NCBI GenBank assembly: GCA_903959665.1
Contig: CAJBXY010000129.1
Location: forward strand, 1-15,945
Direction of reading: 5' to 3'
Length of the DNA: 15,945 nt
DNA from: an uncultured Solirubrobacterales bacterium
GTDB lineage: Bacteria; Actinomycetota; Thermoleophilia; Solirubrobacterales; Solirubrobacteraceae
The notes beneath the pieces were generated by a model that was given only the letters and a program-made list of their open reading frames with translations, searched no databases and had not been told where the DNA came from. Both the position numbers and the translations under genes were made by a program. Positions 15,491 through 15,945 of this stretch are shown piece after piece; the first letter of the stretch is position 1, and each line of letters begins with the position of its first letter.

Positions 15491-15496
15491 TCGCTA
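15491..15496 (-). promoter_or_regulatory. Possible degenerate -10 box for nfo
   Basis: On the - strand TAGCGA lies 9 nt before the nfo ATG, the same geometry as the other leaderless genes, but the last base is A rather than T. No Shine-Dalgarno is present. Weak on its own; supported only by position. Confidence 0.3.
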
Positions 15497-15513
15497 TTTG
15501 GAGTTTCCATCAC

Positions 15514-15519
15514 TAGATT
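15514..15519 (+). promoter_or_regulatory. Candidate -10 box for leaderless gltX
   Basis: TAGATT (TAnnnT) ends 9 nt before ATG 15529, with no Shine-Dalgarno in the 47-bp nfo-gltX gap. No -35 consensus is found at 17 bp, where the possible nfo -10 lies on the other strand. Confidence 0.55.
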
Positions 15520-15528
15520 CCTATCGCT

Positions 15529-15945
15529 ATGCGCGTTCGCTTTGCTCCCAGCCCTACCGGTCAGCTCCACATTGGCGGCGCTCGCACCGCCCTTTACAAC
15601 TGGCTTGCGGCACGCCACGCCGATGGAACCTTCGTGCTGCGAATCGAGGACACCGACCGCGAACGCTCAACGCCCGAGAACACGGCGCAGATTCTCGAAG
15701 CGCTCGAATGGCTCGACCTCGACTGGGATGAGGGGCCGCTATCGCAGGCTGAACATGAGCCGCGCCACCGCGCCGTAGTTGAGCAGCTTCTCGCCGATGG
15801 GCGCGCCTACCGCACCAACGCCACCGCCGACGACGTCCGCGCCTGGAAGGACGAACACGGCGACGACCGCGGCTTCCGCGGCGCGCCAGAGGACGAGGGT
15901 GCGGTGCGGCTACGAGTGCCCGATAGCGGTGAGACGGTGATCGAA
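15529..15945 (+). CDS. gltX: Glutamyl-tRNA synthetase, N-terminal part (3' end outside window)
   Basis: Class I synthetase charging tRNA-Glu; 139 codons are open to the window edge, about a third of the usual protein. The class I signature is clear: RFAPSPTGQLHIGGARTAL (4-22), then LRIEDTDRERSTPE (37-50) and WDEGP (66-70). The stretch after AYR (93-95) runs quickly to VRLRVP (126-131), giving about 32 residues where E. coli GluRS has nearer 47. It carries none of the zinc-binding cysteines of that enzyme and no YDGRCR; GFRGAPEDEGAVRLRVP stands in its place. The short form resembles my recollection of some actinobacterial GluRS. Whether it also charges tRNA-Gln cannot be judged. ATG 15529 is the only sensible start, and translation looks leaderless. 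Confidence 0.95.
   Translation, partial: MRVRFAPSPTGQLHIGGARTALYNWLAARHADGTFVLRIEDTDRERSTPENTAQILEALEWLDLDWDEGPLSQAEHEPRHRAVVEQLLADGRAYRTNATADDVRAWKDEHGDDRGFRGAPEDEGAVRLRVPDSGETVIE

Noticed and set aside
1..15945. Mobile elements, CRISPR arrays, tRNA or rRNA genes, phage or defence systems
   Set aside because: I saw no array-like direct repeats, terminal inverted repeats with transposase, cloverleaf-like tRNA or defence proteins; the window is almost wholly filled by housekeeping genes.

Overview
The window is a GC-rich, densely packed housekeeping segment of a bacterial chromosome. It looks like an actinobacterium (Actinomycetota), possibly of the Thermoleophilia/Solirubrobacterales group. 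The evidence is the order rplT - SpoU methyltransferase - pheS - pheT - argC - argJ - argB - argD, which is typical of Actinomycetota, together with GTG starts and repeated TAnnnT boxes placed for leaderless transcription. The phylum is fairly secure; the class is a weaker inference, drawn from the look of the GluRS and PheS proteins. I see no mobile element, CRISPR array, tRNA, rRNA or other clear sign of recent transfer.

Left part (1-8824, all + strand). The 3' end of rplT is followed by a very clean intrinsic terminator. Then come six tightly linked genes: a SpoU-family RNA methyltransferase, the two subunits of phenylalanyl-tRNA synthetase (pheS, pheT), and four arginine enzymes (argC, argJ, argB, argD). 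Gaps are 1-9 nt or the genes overlap (pheT/argC by 8 nt, argC/argJ by ATGA, argB/argD by GTGA). This points to one translationally coupled operon. The arginine genes cover acetylglutamate to acetylornithine plus the acetyl-recycling ArgJ step. argF, argR and argH, which often continue this cluster in Actinomycetota, are absent here.

Middle part (8825-14617, + strand). Four genes each appear to have their own leaderless promoter: argG, a 64-residue single-pass membrane protein, a 231-residue Ala/Arg/Glu-rich coiled-coil protein with a basic tail, and dnaE (replicative polymerase III alpha, with PHP domain and an internal clamp-binding motif). The two small unknown genes are the only uncharacterised coding material in the window.

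Right part (14618-15945). nfo (endonuclease IV, - strand) converges on dnaE with only 3 bp between the stops and diverges from gltX (glutamyl-tRNA synthetase, truncated by the window edge) across a 47-bp shared promoter region.

No undescribed multi-gene system is evident. The most interesting signals are regulatory. The starts of five consecutive + strand units (argG to gltX) carry a TAnnnT box 6-9 nt before the start codon, while genes inside the operon start by coupling or Shine-Dalgarno sequences. The first operon gene sits only 19 nt behind a strong terminator with no visible promoter. A strong hairpin is buried in the 3' coding end of nfo, where it could end dnaE transcription.
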